Assembly (NCBI GenBank): GCA_030278955.1
Contig: JAOANR010000011.1
Coordinates: forward strand, 44,317,417 to 44,381,416
DNA length: 64,000 bases
DNA from: Hygrophila difformis
Lineage: Eukaryota; Streptophyta; Magnoliopsida; Lamiales; Acanthaceae
Direction: 5' to 3'
The position numbers were made by a program, and so were the translations under genes. Below are positions 13,501 through 24,700 of the stretch, one piece after another. The stretch's first letter is position 1. Every line of letters begins with the position of its first letter. The notes below the pieces were generated by a model, which had not been told where the DNA came from, did no database searches, and worked only from the letters and a program-made list of their open reading frames with translations.

Positions 13501-13794
13501 CAAATTTACATATATAGTTTTTCAAGTGTTGTTTTGTAGAAAAATCAATATACTAATTCTTTAAGCAAGTGATTAAATATTTAATAAAAGTCTCTTTAGT
13601 GTATTACAATTATTTCGGGTAATTTCTATGGTATTACAATCCACCCTCCTTAAGAATCAACTTCGTCCTCGAAGTTTTAATGAAAACTACTATGGCAATC
13701 TAATATGCGGAATATAAGATAAAAGTTAATGGAAAATAAAAAAAAATTAGGAGATTTTGAACATACCCTATCAAGATTGTGTCGGGTGGTTACA
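10559..13794 (-). repeat. 5' LTR of Tekay-like element 1 (complete, 3.2 kb)
   Basis: Bounded by TGTAAC at 10559 and ...TTACA at 13794 (TG...CA on either strand). The inner edge is fixed by the PBS and the outer edge by the point where similarity to the other LTR stops and copia coding sequence begins. The minus-strand TATA box is the complement of 12611-12620. Small AT-rich spurious ORFs inside it are not genes. Confidence 0.93.
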
Positions 13795-15164
13795 CATCTT
13801 TCAGAAATTTCATGCCTTTATCACTCATATGCCCTAGTCTAGCATGCCACAAAAGCGTATTCTGTTTAACCTTATTAGAACTAGAACTAGAACTAGCAGC
13901 AAGAGCACAATTAACCACATTAGAGACCACAAAAAGATTATTCTTGATAATGGCCTTAAACAACATCAAATTCCCTTTGAACATTTTAATCATGTCATTA
14001 CCAATTCTCCCTTCTAAACTTTTCTTCTGCAAGGTCGCAAGAGAAATCAAATTGTAAGACAAATCAGGCACATGTTTCACAGAATCAAGGCAGAATCTAG
14101 TCCCATTCTCAAATTGTAAGACAATTTTTTCCTATATCTAAGACATGACATCTATTGTCATTACCCATGAACACAAAATCATTTTTAACAGGTTGATAGG
14201 AATCAAATAATTCAACGTGAGGAGACATATGGGAGGTGCACCCTGAGTCTAACAACCACACAGATTTAGAAACATCTTTAGCCATATTAACATCAGAAAA
14301 ACAATTCAATTTATGAACCATCAAAAGCTTATCATGCCTAACTGCTACATCAGTCACAGCATTAACATCATTGTTCTGATTATCAATTTGATTCTTATCT
14401 TTTTTAGGGAGTCTACAATCTTTAATGAAGTGGCCCTTCTTACCGCAATTATAGCATTTCTTATCAGATTTACCTCTTGATTTAGATCTGTAAGATCTAG
14501 ACTGACCCCTAACATTGCTTCTGCCCCTATCGTTCTGCTGTTGGTGATTACTCTTTTTCCAAGACCTACCCCTAGTGTTAAACACCTTATCAGAATGCTT
14601 AGAGGAATTCTTCATTTCAAGTTCTTTGTTCTTTAGACTCTTAATCACATGATCTAAAGTCAAATCATCTCTAGCATATTGGATTGCAGATTTCACATCA
14701 GAATATGAATAAGGGATGGCATTCAACAACACTATAGGCATATAATCATCTATATGCTTATCACCAGTTGCTTTTATGTCTTGAACAAGTTTAGTGAAAT
14801 TATCTAAACCCTCGTCTAAGTCTCTAGATATATCCAATTTAAATTTGAAAAATTTACCGAGCAGCAATATTCTAGAAGACAAAGACGACTCAGCATACAG
14901 TTCAGACAGCCTCTCCCAAAGGTCATTGGCTGTTTTGCAATCACTCACTTTTCTAAGGACAACATCAGATAAACTTAAGATTATGGCAGATTTAGCAAGT
15001 TCATCTACTTCAGTCTTTTTAGCTTCAGTTACTTCGTCATCAAAGAGTTGATCAATTGCATTATAAACTCTTTGTTGCACAAGAACACAACGCATCTTAA
15101 CTTACCAGATGCTGAAGTCGTTCTTCCCATTAAAAGGAACTATGCTATTTGAGGGGGAAGTCAT
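13795..15164 (-). pseudogene. Copia gag-protease-(pre-integrase) fragment, with a stop, a frameshift and a truncation
   Basis: Reading leftward from an ATG at 15164: a copia gag with the usual N-terminal ...DFSIW..VKMRCVL signature, a UBN2-type domain, a CCHC zinc knuckle (CYNCGKKGHFIKDC, near 14457-14416) and a protease (WLLDSGCTSHMSPH, near 14265-14224). The next segment is a gag-pre-integrase domain (LWHARLGHMSDKG, near 13855-13815). Three lesions are visible. A TAA at 15102-15104 stands where a Lys codon is expected between W and VK. A run of six T (14125-14130) is one base too long and shifts the frame. The frame ends abruptly at the Tekay LTR at 13794. It cannot make an active polyprotein. 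Confidence 0.88.
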
Positions 15165-15829
15165 TATTGTGTTTGGCCGTTTAACGGAATGAGCAAACAA
15201 GTGCTCAAACACTTGGCCAACTAATCACAATTAATTCCACCCTATAGCATTTGACATCCTTTTAAAATTTTAAGCAAAACCAAATTAATTTTGGGAGCCC
15301 AAAAATTTTCAGAAATGACCCAGCTAGTTGGACAGGCCCAAATTAAATTTTGGGAGGCCCAAAGAGCTCCAATGGTCAGATTTCAAATTTTGAAAGGATT
15401 TTTCAGATTCCCCAAAAATAATACACACTGCTCAATGCACTTTTCAGGATCAACTTTTCAGATATATGAAATCAGTTTTCATTCCCCAAAAAATTTCAAA
15501 TCCAATCTTACACACAAAGTTCACAGGAAGCAAATTCCACACAGAAAATGCAAGATCACTAATAATACCACACAAAGCAGTTTCACCAAATATATCAATT
15601 TAAACACAAAGCTAGCAAATATCACAAATCACAGTATTAAGCAAGCTAACACAACATATTTCAAAAAAACACATTTTTGAGCATGCAATGGCAGATTCAC
15701 CACACATTCGACAACACCTGGAATATTCTCTTCCAGGAAAGTAAACTTGCTTAAAATGTAAAGAGTGGAGATAAGCAATTTTACCTTGCGGGGGTGCCTT
15801 GACCAACCCCCGTCCCACAGTGGCCTATG
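15165..15829 (-). other. Copia untranslated leader
   Basis: Non-coding stretch between gag and the PBS. The open frames here on either strand have no recognisable domain. Confidence 0.6.
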
Positions 15830-15841
15830 GCTCTGATACCA
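15830..15841 (-). other. Copia primer binding site (initiator tRNA-Met)
   Basis: Minus-strand TGGTATCAGAGC, one base inside the LTR end at 15843. Confidence 0.9.
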
Positions 15842-15842
15842 C

Positions 15843-16665
15843 TGTTGAGTAATCACGAAGACCCTGTTTACCTAACTATTACAAACCTTAAAGGCCTGTC
15901 TATGGGATTAAAAAGCTTTAACCTCACAATACAAGTTCTCTCATAAAACAGAAAAGAAAAACAGCAAGCAGAAAACAAAAAGGGCCTTCGAAGTCTGCTG
16001 CCAGTCGCGATCTGGCTCGGCTTCGTCGGACAGATTCGTCTCCTTCATTTTCCTTCTCCAAACAGTCCAATGTTCTTCCTCAGATTTCAGATTTAAAAGA
16101 TCTGCACAAAGAAAAATTAGAGGAACAAGATAATATAACAACAAATGTTAAATAAGAGAGATATACCAACGGATCTAACGAGATCCATTAATCCTTAGGC
16201 TCAGGCAGCCCAAATGACGCATCAACTCAATCGGAGCCATCATAGAAACGGCCCAAGGGAAGATAACGGCGGCACCCCCACTGTCCGGCGTCCGCAGCCA
16301 CCACCAAGGCCACAATGCTCACTACCGTTCGCCACCAACGACCCCAGCCGATGCCTGCCTTCAACAACCGCTGCCTCTACACAGACCCTTCACCGGAAAC
16401 CCATTTCCGGTGACCCTAACGGTTGGAGGCTCTAAAATATGGAGGTGCACACAGCCCTCGCCGGAAAACCCATTTCCGGCGTCCCAAACCCCATGCCAAA
16501 CTCACACCACTCGGCCCTACACTCTCACACAATCACAAGCTAAAGGGTAGAACAAATCTAAACCTATTGCTATGGTGGAGTGAACTGAGAATGAAGGAAT
16601 GAGACAAACCAGATGAGGGGCGCCACTGGAGGGATGAAAGAATGAGGGTTCTTTTGGTGACCTGG
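15843..16665 (-). repeat. Copia 5' LTR, inner part (interrupted)
   Basis: Starts TGTTGAG next to the PBS and runs to the target duplication CCTGG (16661-16665) of the Tat insertion. With 29223-29351 it makes an LTR of about 0.95 kb. Small frames here (for example 16214-16435) are chance. Confidence 0.82.
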
Positions 16666-17312
16666 TGTTTGGCTCGGGTGTAGCCAAGGACCTTTTTCTC
16701 CTCAAGGGAGGCTACCGGAAAAGGATCAAACCGATTACGGGTTCGGATTAACAATAATGCGCCCACAATTGACTGAATCTTCTCTATATTGATCAAAAAT
16801 AACAAGATACAACGGAGAATCTGCCTGTTGTTAAGAAACAACGGCGGAATTCACCAAAAACAGGTAACCAAACTACCAGCTGCTAAGGAGCAACGGTGGA
16901 TTTGGAAATGGTAACCGCTACAAACTAGGCTAGATTCTAAGGAAAGCTGTAAAGAAAGCAGTAAAGATAACAAGGAATTAAATTTGATAAAAGGAATTTG
17001 GGGGTTGGATTGATCTCTCTGATTTTGAGTGTGTCGACCCCTATTTATAGCCGGAGCTGGAATAACCGCTCTCCGGCTAACTCCTCTGAGCCGAATTCTT
17101 TCTCTCTTCAATTCGGTTGTTTTGGTTTCGGCTGTTTCTTCCTATTTCGGCCGAAATCTCTATCAGCCTCTTTTCTCTCCCTTCGGTTTACTATATTCTT
17201 TCGGCCTTACTAATCTTGAGCCCATCTTCCTTTTGGACTCCCTCTTTCTTCTGGCCCATGTCTTATGGCCCAATAGCTCTTTCGCGGCCCATTATTCCAT
17301 ATGGCCCCAACA
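16666..17312 (-). repeat. Tat element 3' LTR
   Basis: 647 bp, TGTTTGG...CCCCAACA. The minus-strand promoter TATA (CTATAAATAG) is the complement of 17041-17050. Lacks the 14-bp duplication present in the other LTR. Confidence 0.95.
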
Positions 17313-17521
17313 GATGCCCTCCTTACTTGGGCGAATTTCTTTCATGCGAAGGAGTCCAAGTAACTCCTCTCTCTCTCTTCCTCTTCGTGTGCTAACTCCT
17401 CGTTAATATCCGGCCACGTCCTTCTGTGCCCTTTCATTTGCCTTTACTTCTGTTTTTATAGCCATTTTCCCCTTTTCTGCTTCCTCGTTCTCCCTTCGTC
17501 TTCTTGCTTCTTTTCCCATCG
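17313..17521 (+). promoter_or_regulatory. Purine tract and putative promoter/5' leader of the antisense gene
   Basis: On the minus strand, AAGGAGGGCATC directly before the 3' LTR is the likely polypurine tract (17313-17326). On the plus strand a pyrimidine-rich stretch with a weak TATA-like TTTTTATAGCC near 17453 lies about 65 bases before the ATG of the antisense gene. This is a plausible core promoter and leader; the LTR itself may also supply enhancer activity. Confidence 0.45.
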
Positions 17522-20500
17522 ATGGCGCAACCGACTCTTTCCCCTTCCTCTCAAAAGATCAAAGATGTTGAAGATTCCCTAGTCGAGACTTCTTCGCTTC
17601 GTCTCATTGATGACGGCCTCGTTACCCTTGGACCTCTTGCGACTTCAACTGAGGCCACGATTTCTGCTTCTGTTCTTTTTGGGGAGTCGAAGACGATCCC
17701 CTTGTTTTCGGACTATTTCTCTGTCAAGCTTTTCGGCCCTCTCAATACCTGGCCGCTGGTGACTCAGGAACATGTTGCTTGGTTCGAAAGGGCCCTTCCT
17801 CATTGTGGATTAGGTTGGGTTAACTCTGGCATTGTTCACTTGATTAAGCTGAGTACTCAACCCTTTCCTACTACTTACAATTACATTCAGTCCCTTCTTT
17901 GCTTCTGGAACTCATCCATTAACTGCTTCTGTTTCCCATGGGGTATGATGACTCCAACCATTGAGGATGTTAAGCTTCTTCTGGACTTGCCCTCTCTTGG
18001 AAAGCCCGTCTTAGGTGTTACTGATTCCGACAAGCCTAATACGAAGAACACCGGCTTTGCTTCCGGGCTCACCATTTCTTCATGGATTAACAAGTATCGT
18101 GGGGATAAGCCCGAATTTTCTGAGGACGAATCTGTGGCTTTTATGATGCACTTCCTCAGCCGATTCTTTTGGTGCGCCCCTGCCAAGAATGTTGTTCTTG
18201 AGACCTACCCTCTGGCCAAGGCCCTTATGAAAAAGAATCATTTGCCTCTCGCCGACTATTTCTTGGCGCATCTATATTCTGGCATGTCTTCCTTGGTTCA
18301 TGGATGGGCCGACGGCCACTCTAGCCGATCTCATGGCCCTCTTTGGTTCCTTCACCTCTGGCTGGTATGGCATTTCAGGGATATGTCCCGTTTTGAACCT
18401 CAACCTTTCGCAACTACCCATCCTTCTGCTATCGATCTTCTCGGGGTTCGGTTTCCTGAAATGCGCACTGAACAATGGATTTACTACTTCATGAACCGAT
18501 CCCCACTTGGTCCTTCTTCCTGCCACCTCTATTCTGGTACTCCGGATAGTTGGGTTTCGGCTATCAACACTCCCCCTTTCGGTAGACCCCTTCCGAAGGC
18601 GTTTGCTCAAGTCTGGAATGCTTGTATCATTCCTCGTCACATTTTCAACTGCTCGTTGTTTGTTCCCCCTGACCATTCTATCCTTTCTGAGGTTTACAAT
18701 CCTCACTTAGTCAGCCGTCAATTCGGCTTTGTTCAGGATGTGGTCACTCCTCTCTATGGAGACCCAAATCGATACAGCAAATCCTTCAAAGGATTCGGCT
18801 CTGAGAACAGCCGAAATCTCTGTCGTACTTGGGCCCTCCGGATTTGCAACTTTGAAGTTCGTTCTTTCGACGTCCGCCCTGGTCTTTCAACCGAGCGTTT
18901 CGATACCTGGTGGGAAAAAGCTCTTTCTTATGCTAATTTTGGCACTAACTTGTAGAGCCTCCTTGTTTCTCGCGGCTTTCCAGGTATTATGATGTTTTCG
19001 GTTGTTGGTTCAGCCCCTGATTACTCCTGCTCTTCTCAAGAGGATGACCCTCTACTTCCTTTACTTAGTAAGTCTTTCGGCTTTCTTTTTATTGTGTATC
19101 GTATATTTTTCTCAGATTTTCCCTTTTTTTTTTTCGCTTTGCAGGGGCTGCTTTGGATGATGTCTCATCCCTTCCCTCTCATCCGCGTATTTCGTCTGCT
19201 CCCGCTACTTCCGGAAAACGAAAACGTGCTACTTCTGGTTCAGGGAAGTCGAAAAAAGAACCTGCACCTAAGACGCTGCGACGTTCGGCTCGTTCGCCTC
19301 TTCCGGGTCCGGCCTCGTCTGCTGATCAGGTCTCTTGCCGTTCTTTTCTTCTATATTTTTTTTCCTCACCATCTTCCCTTTAACATTTATCTCCTTTTTT
19401 TTCCTCTAGGCTCCTCGAGTTACCGTTTCTTCCGGCCCTTCCGAATCACCTAATCCCTCATCTACGGCCCTTGATCCTATTGATGAGGACCCGGCTATTA
19501 CTTCAAGTACCACTCCCGTTTCTTCGGCCGATATGGGGCTGGGATTGACTTCTCGAACACCTGAGGGTGGCAACCCTGGTTCGGCTGTTCCCATTTCGAC
19601 TACTTCTCTAGCCGTAGCTCTTCCCTCTTCTTCTATTGCCTCTATTCCTAACCCCTCCCCTGCTCACACTCGGCTGGGAGAATTGGCCGTTGGCAATGTT
19701 AATCCTTCTTCACCTTTCCCGGATAAGGATGTTCTGGATGATTTCTTTTCCCTTTCATTTGTTTCTTCTTCATCGGAATTTCCTCGTTCTTTTAAAGCCT
19801 GCTTGGATAAGCTTGAACGCTTGATTTCTGAACAATCCGACGCCTTCTCCGTCCAAACCAGGCCTATCCTTTTGCTTATCTCTTATATCAGGCAGACTTT
19901 TCCTCAAGATCTTCTGGTCTCCGGCTTGTCAAACGTCGTTGATGCAATGTTCACCTGTCTATTACGGATAGACATGGAGCTTCCAAGCCTTTTGGTCTTT
20001 CGCAAAACACTCGAAGATGAGCATGCTTCTCTTACCCTTCACAGGACGGAATTTGACAAGCATGCTTCTGACTATCATTCTTATATGAGTCAATTGTCGG
20101 CCAATGATGGCCTCAGATCCAATTATTTGAATCGTCTCTCTGCCATTGACTCCGAAATCAGCCGTCTTCAACATGAGGCACAAGGTGTGAAGAATGCCTT
20201 AGCCGAAGTTGACCAAGAATCGGCTCATTTGCAAGGACTTATAAAGCAGCTCCACAAATCTGCTCAGGCTCCGAGGGATAAACTTGCTAGTCTTAAAGAG
20301 AAAACAGACTACCTTGCTTTGAGGTTGTCCTTCAGTGACAACGTCCTTAATGTTTTCCGTGACTTGTGGTCAGACACTCAGAAGGCGCTTAATCAGATTC
20401 GCTCTGTCGCGGTTCAACTTCCTTCAGTGCCAAATACTTCGATGGCTTCTGATAACCTTTTCGTCAATCCTCCTTCAGGGGATAATCTGAAGAATTCTGG

Positions 20501-20780
20501 TAATATTTAATTTGTTCTTTTGGTCCTGACGATATACGATGATTATGTCTTCCTTTTCTTTTAATTTCTCTTCTTAGATGCTCCGTGTGATCCTTTCGAA
20601 GACACTACCGACAAGCTTTTCTCGTCCCAACCCGATGACCCTCTGGTTTCGGCCGAAGCTGAAGCTCGATCGTATCAGGAGTTTCAATCAGTATTGGATC
20701 CAACTTCTGCTAGTAATTCGGCCGCTCCTCTTACGAGTGACTTCGGTGAAGACATTGCTTATGATTTGAGTGGAGATTGA
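17522..20780 (+). CDS. Antisense plant-mobile-domain-like gene of the Tat element, four exons, one in-frame stop
   Basis: Opposite to the retroelement's own genes. Exons as I read them: 17522-19067, 19145-19329, 19410-20499, 20578-20780. Introns are 77, 80 and 78 nt, T-rich, all GT...AG, and all keep the frame (phases 1, 0, 1) to a TGA at 20778-20780. The first exon resembles the plant mobile domain found in MAIN/MAIL proteins and in some Ty3 elements (motif SFCFPWGMMTPTIEDVKLLL-like near 17920-17985; WWEKAL near 18908). The next exons are Ser/Pro-rich with a basic KRKR..KSKK stretch (possible nuclear signal), then a long helical, coiled-coil-like region (about 19980-20420). A TAG at 18953-18955 interrupts exon 1, but the same frame continues 37 codons to the first donor. 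It may be a disabling mutation, or may be spliced out by an intron I cannot fix. Confidence 0.75.
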
Positions 20781-21789
20781 ACTTTGTTGTTGTTGTTTTC
20801 TTTTTTGGATGTAATACTATCCTCCCTTACTGTACTCTTGGCTTTTATTTCAGCCGATTCGCTCTGTATACTTAATCGGCCCATTATAAAATATTTGTCT
20901 TTTTGCAGACTTATTTCGCCTGTTTCTTCCTTGTTCCCAAGGATATTTTCTGATACAATATTATCTTCTGCAGCTTTATTGGGATTCTTGAAACGTTTCT
21001 TCCGTAATCAATGCCTTTCTCTTTACGTTTCCTTTTTTTTGTTGTAACTGACATCTCTCCATTTTTCTCTATAAATACCAACTCTTCTCCACTTCTTGTT
21101 CCATAATCTCGCAAACACCAATCATGAACATCTTGATGCTTTTAATTCCTTCTCCTCCTTGGCCCCCTTGGCCCGTCGGCTCTTTGGTTGATCCTTTACT
21201 TATAAGCCGAAAGCCCTTTTTATATGCAAAGCGAGTTCAACTAATCCTTTCACCATTGTCTTCATATAAATTGGGAACTTCCCACACTTTTCTCAACATG
21301 TATTCCGACGGTCATACTCGGGCTCTGCCCTATCCCCTCTTGTTGTTGTGACCCGTCGTAATCTTACTAATATCGGTCCCAAAGTCTTGGGCGGTCGAAT
21401 AATAATTGCGCCTTTCTATGGGACCGAATTATTTTCTAAGCTCCGAAGGCCATACCCCTCGAACTTCATCCCTATCTTCAATGCTAAGAAGGGGGTATCC
21501 TTGCTGGAGCAGATTAAAATTTTCTTCTTCCTGGTCTGGGAGTTGGCTTTCTTGGCACAGCCATCTCTTCTCTCGCCGGCTAGAAGAATTTGGGCTTGGG
21601 AATGAATGTTGGCTATCTACCACTTCAGATCCCACTTGCCTCTGCCTCTTTCTAGCCGTTTTAGCCCAGGACGTTTCCCTTGTATATTGTAATTTCGGGC
21701 TATCGACGCCGCTTTCGGCCGAAGTAGCACCCTCTTTGTACTTATTCGTTCATGCAATAAAATCTTTACTTTTTCGCATCGCTTAATGT
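20781..21789 (+). other. Spacer between antisense gene and integrase end; possible second antisense transcription unit
   Basis: The two convergent genes of the element end here. A good TATA-like box (TCTATAAATACC, about 21069-21080) is followed by a pyrimidine-rich leader and an ATG at 21124 opening a 75-codon frame. Further plus-strand frames lie at 21348-21605 and 21406-21786. I do not recognise any of them and no confident splice pattern joins them. Confidence 0.35.
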
Positions 21790-24700
21790 TTAATCCCATA
21801 CTGATGGATAATATTTCTTCATGTATCTTACATTAACTGGATTGGACATCTGCTCACCATTTTCGTCCACCAGAACGTACGCTCCATTTGGTAATCTTGT
21901 ATGAACAATAAATGGTCCCTCCCAATTGGGACTCCACTTACCTAATCGGCCATCCTTCTGCTTAGGCGGCCATATAACTTTCCAAACTAAGTCTCCAACT
22001 TCAAACCGCTTCAGACGAATTCGCTTATTGTACCAATCGGCCACAATATCTTTATTTTTCTGCAAATTCTCAAAGGCCTGCACCCGATTGGAATTTATCT
22101 CCAATAACTCATCTTTCATCGCACAATCATACTGTTCGGCCGACATTGAGTCCGCCTGGCTTGTTCTCAAAGTCGGCACTGTTATTTCGGCTGGCAATAC
22201 TGCATCCATTCCATAAGTCAGCCGAAACGGTGTGAACCCAGTAGCTGAAGTTTTAGCATTTCGGTAAGCCCACAATGCTTCAGATAACTTCTCGTGCCAT
22301 TTTCTTGGCTGATCTTCAATCATTTTCTTTATAATTCCTATTAGCTGTTTGTTTGTGGCCTCTGCTTGTCCATTTCCTTGCGGGTAATATGGTGACGAAT
22401 GCACAATTTTTATCCCGTATTCGTCTGCAAAGGCCTTGACTTTTTCTCCCACAAATACAGTTCCTCTATCTGTTAGAATCGTCTGTGGGATCCCGAATCT
22501 ATAAATCAACTGTCTCTTAATAAACTCAATCACCTCCTCTTGTGAAATGCTGACATACGCCTGAGCTTCGGCCCATTTTGTGAAGTAATCTGTTGCCACT
22601 AGCACGAACTCATGTCTTTTCGACGAAGAGGGATGAAATTTTCCTATGATGTCCATGGCCCATCCTCTGAATGGCCATGGTTTGATCATTATATGTAATT
22701 CTTCGGCCGGTAACTTCTGAATCGGCCCATGTTTTTGACATTCGGTGCATCCTCTTGCATATTTTTCACAATCAGGACCCATATTCGGCCAATAATATCC
22801 CAGCCGAATAATACTCCACTTCATCGATTTTCCTGCCCGATGCGCACCACATATTCCTTCATGAACCTCTCCCATTACCCTTCTAGCGTCCTCTTCTCCG
22901 ACGCATCTGAGCAATATTCCATCAATAGCACGCTTGAATAATAATCCTCCTATTATGACGTAGTCCATCGCTTTCCGTTTTTCGGCTGGATTAGCCTCCG
23001 AAGGATCTTCTAATGTCTGTGCTATCTTTTTTATCCATTCGGCCTTCTCTGTTTCGGCCAAACGTACTTCTACATTTCCTGCTATCGGCATCAACCGATA
23101 TTTAGCTGCATGTTGAGCCAATTCATTGGCTACTTCGTTCTTTTCTCTCGGGATATATTCAATGTACACCACATCAAATTCTTCTAACAAAGTAACCGCT
23201 TCTTCATACAATCTAATCAACTGCGAACTCTTAACCGAAAAATCACCTAGCAATTGCTGAACAACTACTTGCGAGTCTCCTTTGACAATGATTGCTCTGA
23301 CTCCTTCTTCTATCAACCGTTGTAATCCCGAAATTAACGCTTTATATTCAGCTTGGTTATTCGTGTATGACTCTGACAGTTGCACGAAATATTTGTATAT
23401 CTTGCCCTCCGGTGTTTGTAGGGTAAACGCTGCTCCAACTCCTGAAGCGGCTTTAGAACCATCAAATGTCATTACCCATGGTTGCAAGTATACAATCCCT
23501 ATCTCACCAACTTCTTTCGGCCGATCCTGATGATCGATGTCATCGGTTATCGGGTGTATCACATGATCAGCCAGAAAATCGGCTACAATCTGTCCTTTCA
23601 TAGCCCTCAAAGGTTGATATCTCAAATCGTATGCATTTAACTTCATGGCCCATTTGGCCATTCTTCGGCTACTGACCGGATCATTCATCATAATCTTAAC
23701 TATGTCAACCGAAGCTACCACTATCACTTGCCTTGGCTGAATATAATATTCTAATTTATGGCATGCATGATAAAGACTTAAACATAGTTTATGAATCGGC
23801 GAGTACCTTACTTCGGCGTCCCTTAGGATTCGGCTAAGATAGTAAATCGCCCGATCCCTTCCTTCATCGTCTTCTTGCGCCAGTAATGCTCCAATAGATT
23901 CTTCGGCCGCTGCTATATACAACTTCAATGGCCGTCCTAAAATTGGAGGAACCAACACAGGTGGATTCATCAAATCCTGCTTCAATTGTTCGAAGGCTTT
24001 TTGTTGGTCGACTCCCCATTTGAACTCCTCTTCCTTCTTCAACCTCAATAAATCGGTTAGTGGTTTCGACTTTCCAGCCGCATTTGCTAAGAATCGTCTC
24101 AGAAAACCGATCTTTCCAAGAAACTTCTGTAGACTCTTCTTATCATGTGGAGGTTTGGCTTCTTGGATAGCCCTGGTTTTGTTCGCATCAACTTCTATTC
24201 CTTTGTTATGTACCAGGAACCCGAGAAAATTTCCTGCCTGTACTCCGAAAGCACACTTGGCTGGATTCATCTTGACTCCATGCAGCCTCATCCTCATGAA
24301 CACCTTCCGCAAATCGTTCAAGTGGCTTTCGATATCTTTGGATCTGACCATGACGTCATCGATATAGACTTCAACACAATCCCCTATGAGGTCATGGAAA
24401 ACATAGTTCATGGCTCTCTGGTATGTAGCTCCTGCATTCTTCAGTCCGAACGGCATCACCACCCATTCATATATCCCTATGGCACCAGGGCACCGAAATG
24501 CAGTCTTGTGAATGTCTTCTTCGGCCATAAAAATTTGGTTGTATCCTGAATATCCATCCATGAAAGATAGCATCCCCTGTTTTGCGGCCGAATCAATCAA
24601 CAAGTCGACAATAGGCATCATATACTCATCTTTTGGAGTGGCTATATTAAGATTCCTGAAATCAATACAAACTCTCAATTTTCCATTCTTCTTTATTACA

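Larger units (their letters stand above)
2303..13794 (-). mobile_element. Ty3/gypsy chromovirus (Tekay/Del-like) element 1, 3' LTR truncated
   Basis: An LTR retrotransposon in minus orientation. A right-hand 5' LTR (10559-13794) is followed, reading leftward, by an initiator-Met primer site, leader, gag, a pol with protease, RT, RNase H, integrase and a C-terminal chromodomain, a purine-rich tract, and a left-hand 3' LTR (2303-5034). The domain order and the integrase-linked chromodomain place it among chromoviruses; Tekay/Del is the best guess from the long single gag-pol frame and 3.2 kb LTRs. The 3' LTR lacks the roughly 0.5 kb present at 10559-11061 of the other copy. Two in-frame stops in gag mean this copy is probably not autonomous. 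It is inserted in copia coding sequence, so no left target duplication can be seen. Confidence 0.93.

Noticed and set aside
15291..15680. 129-codon plus-strand frame in the copia leader
   Set aside because: No domain, AT-rich composition, lies in the untranslated leader of the opposite-strand element.
17504..17521. Upstream extension of the antisense gene before 17522
   Set aside because: It has no ATG; the first ATG in frame is at 17522.
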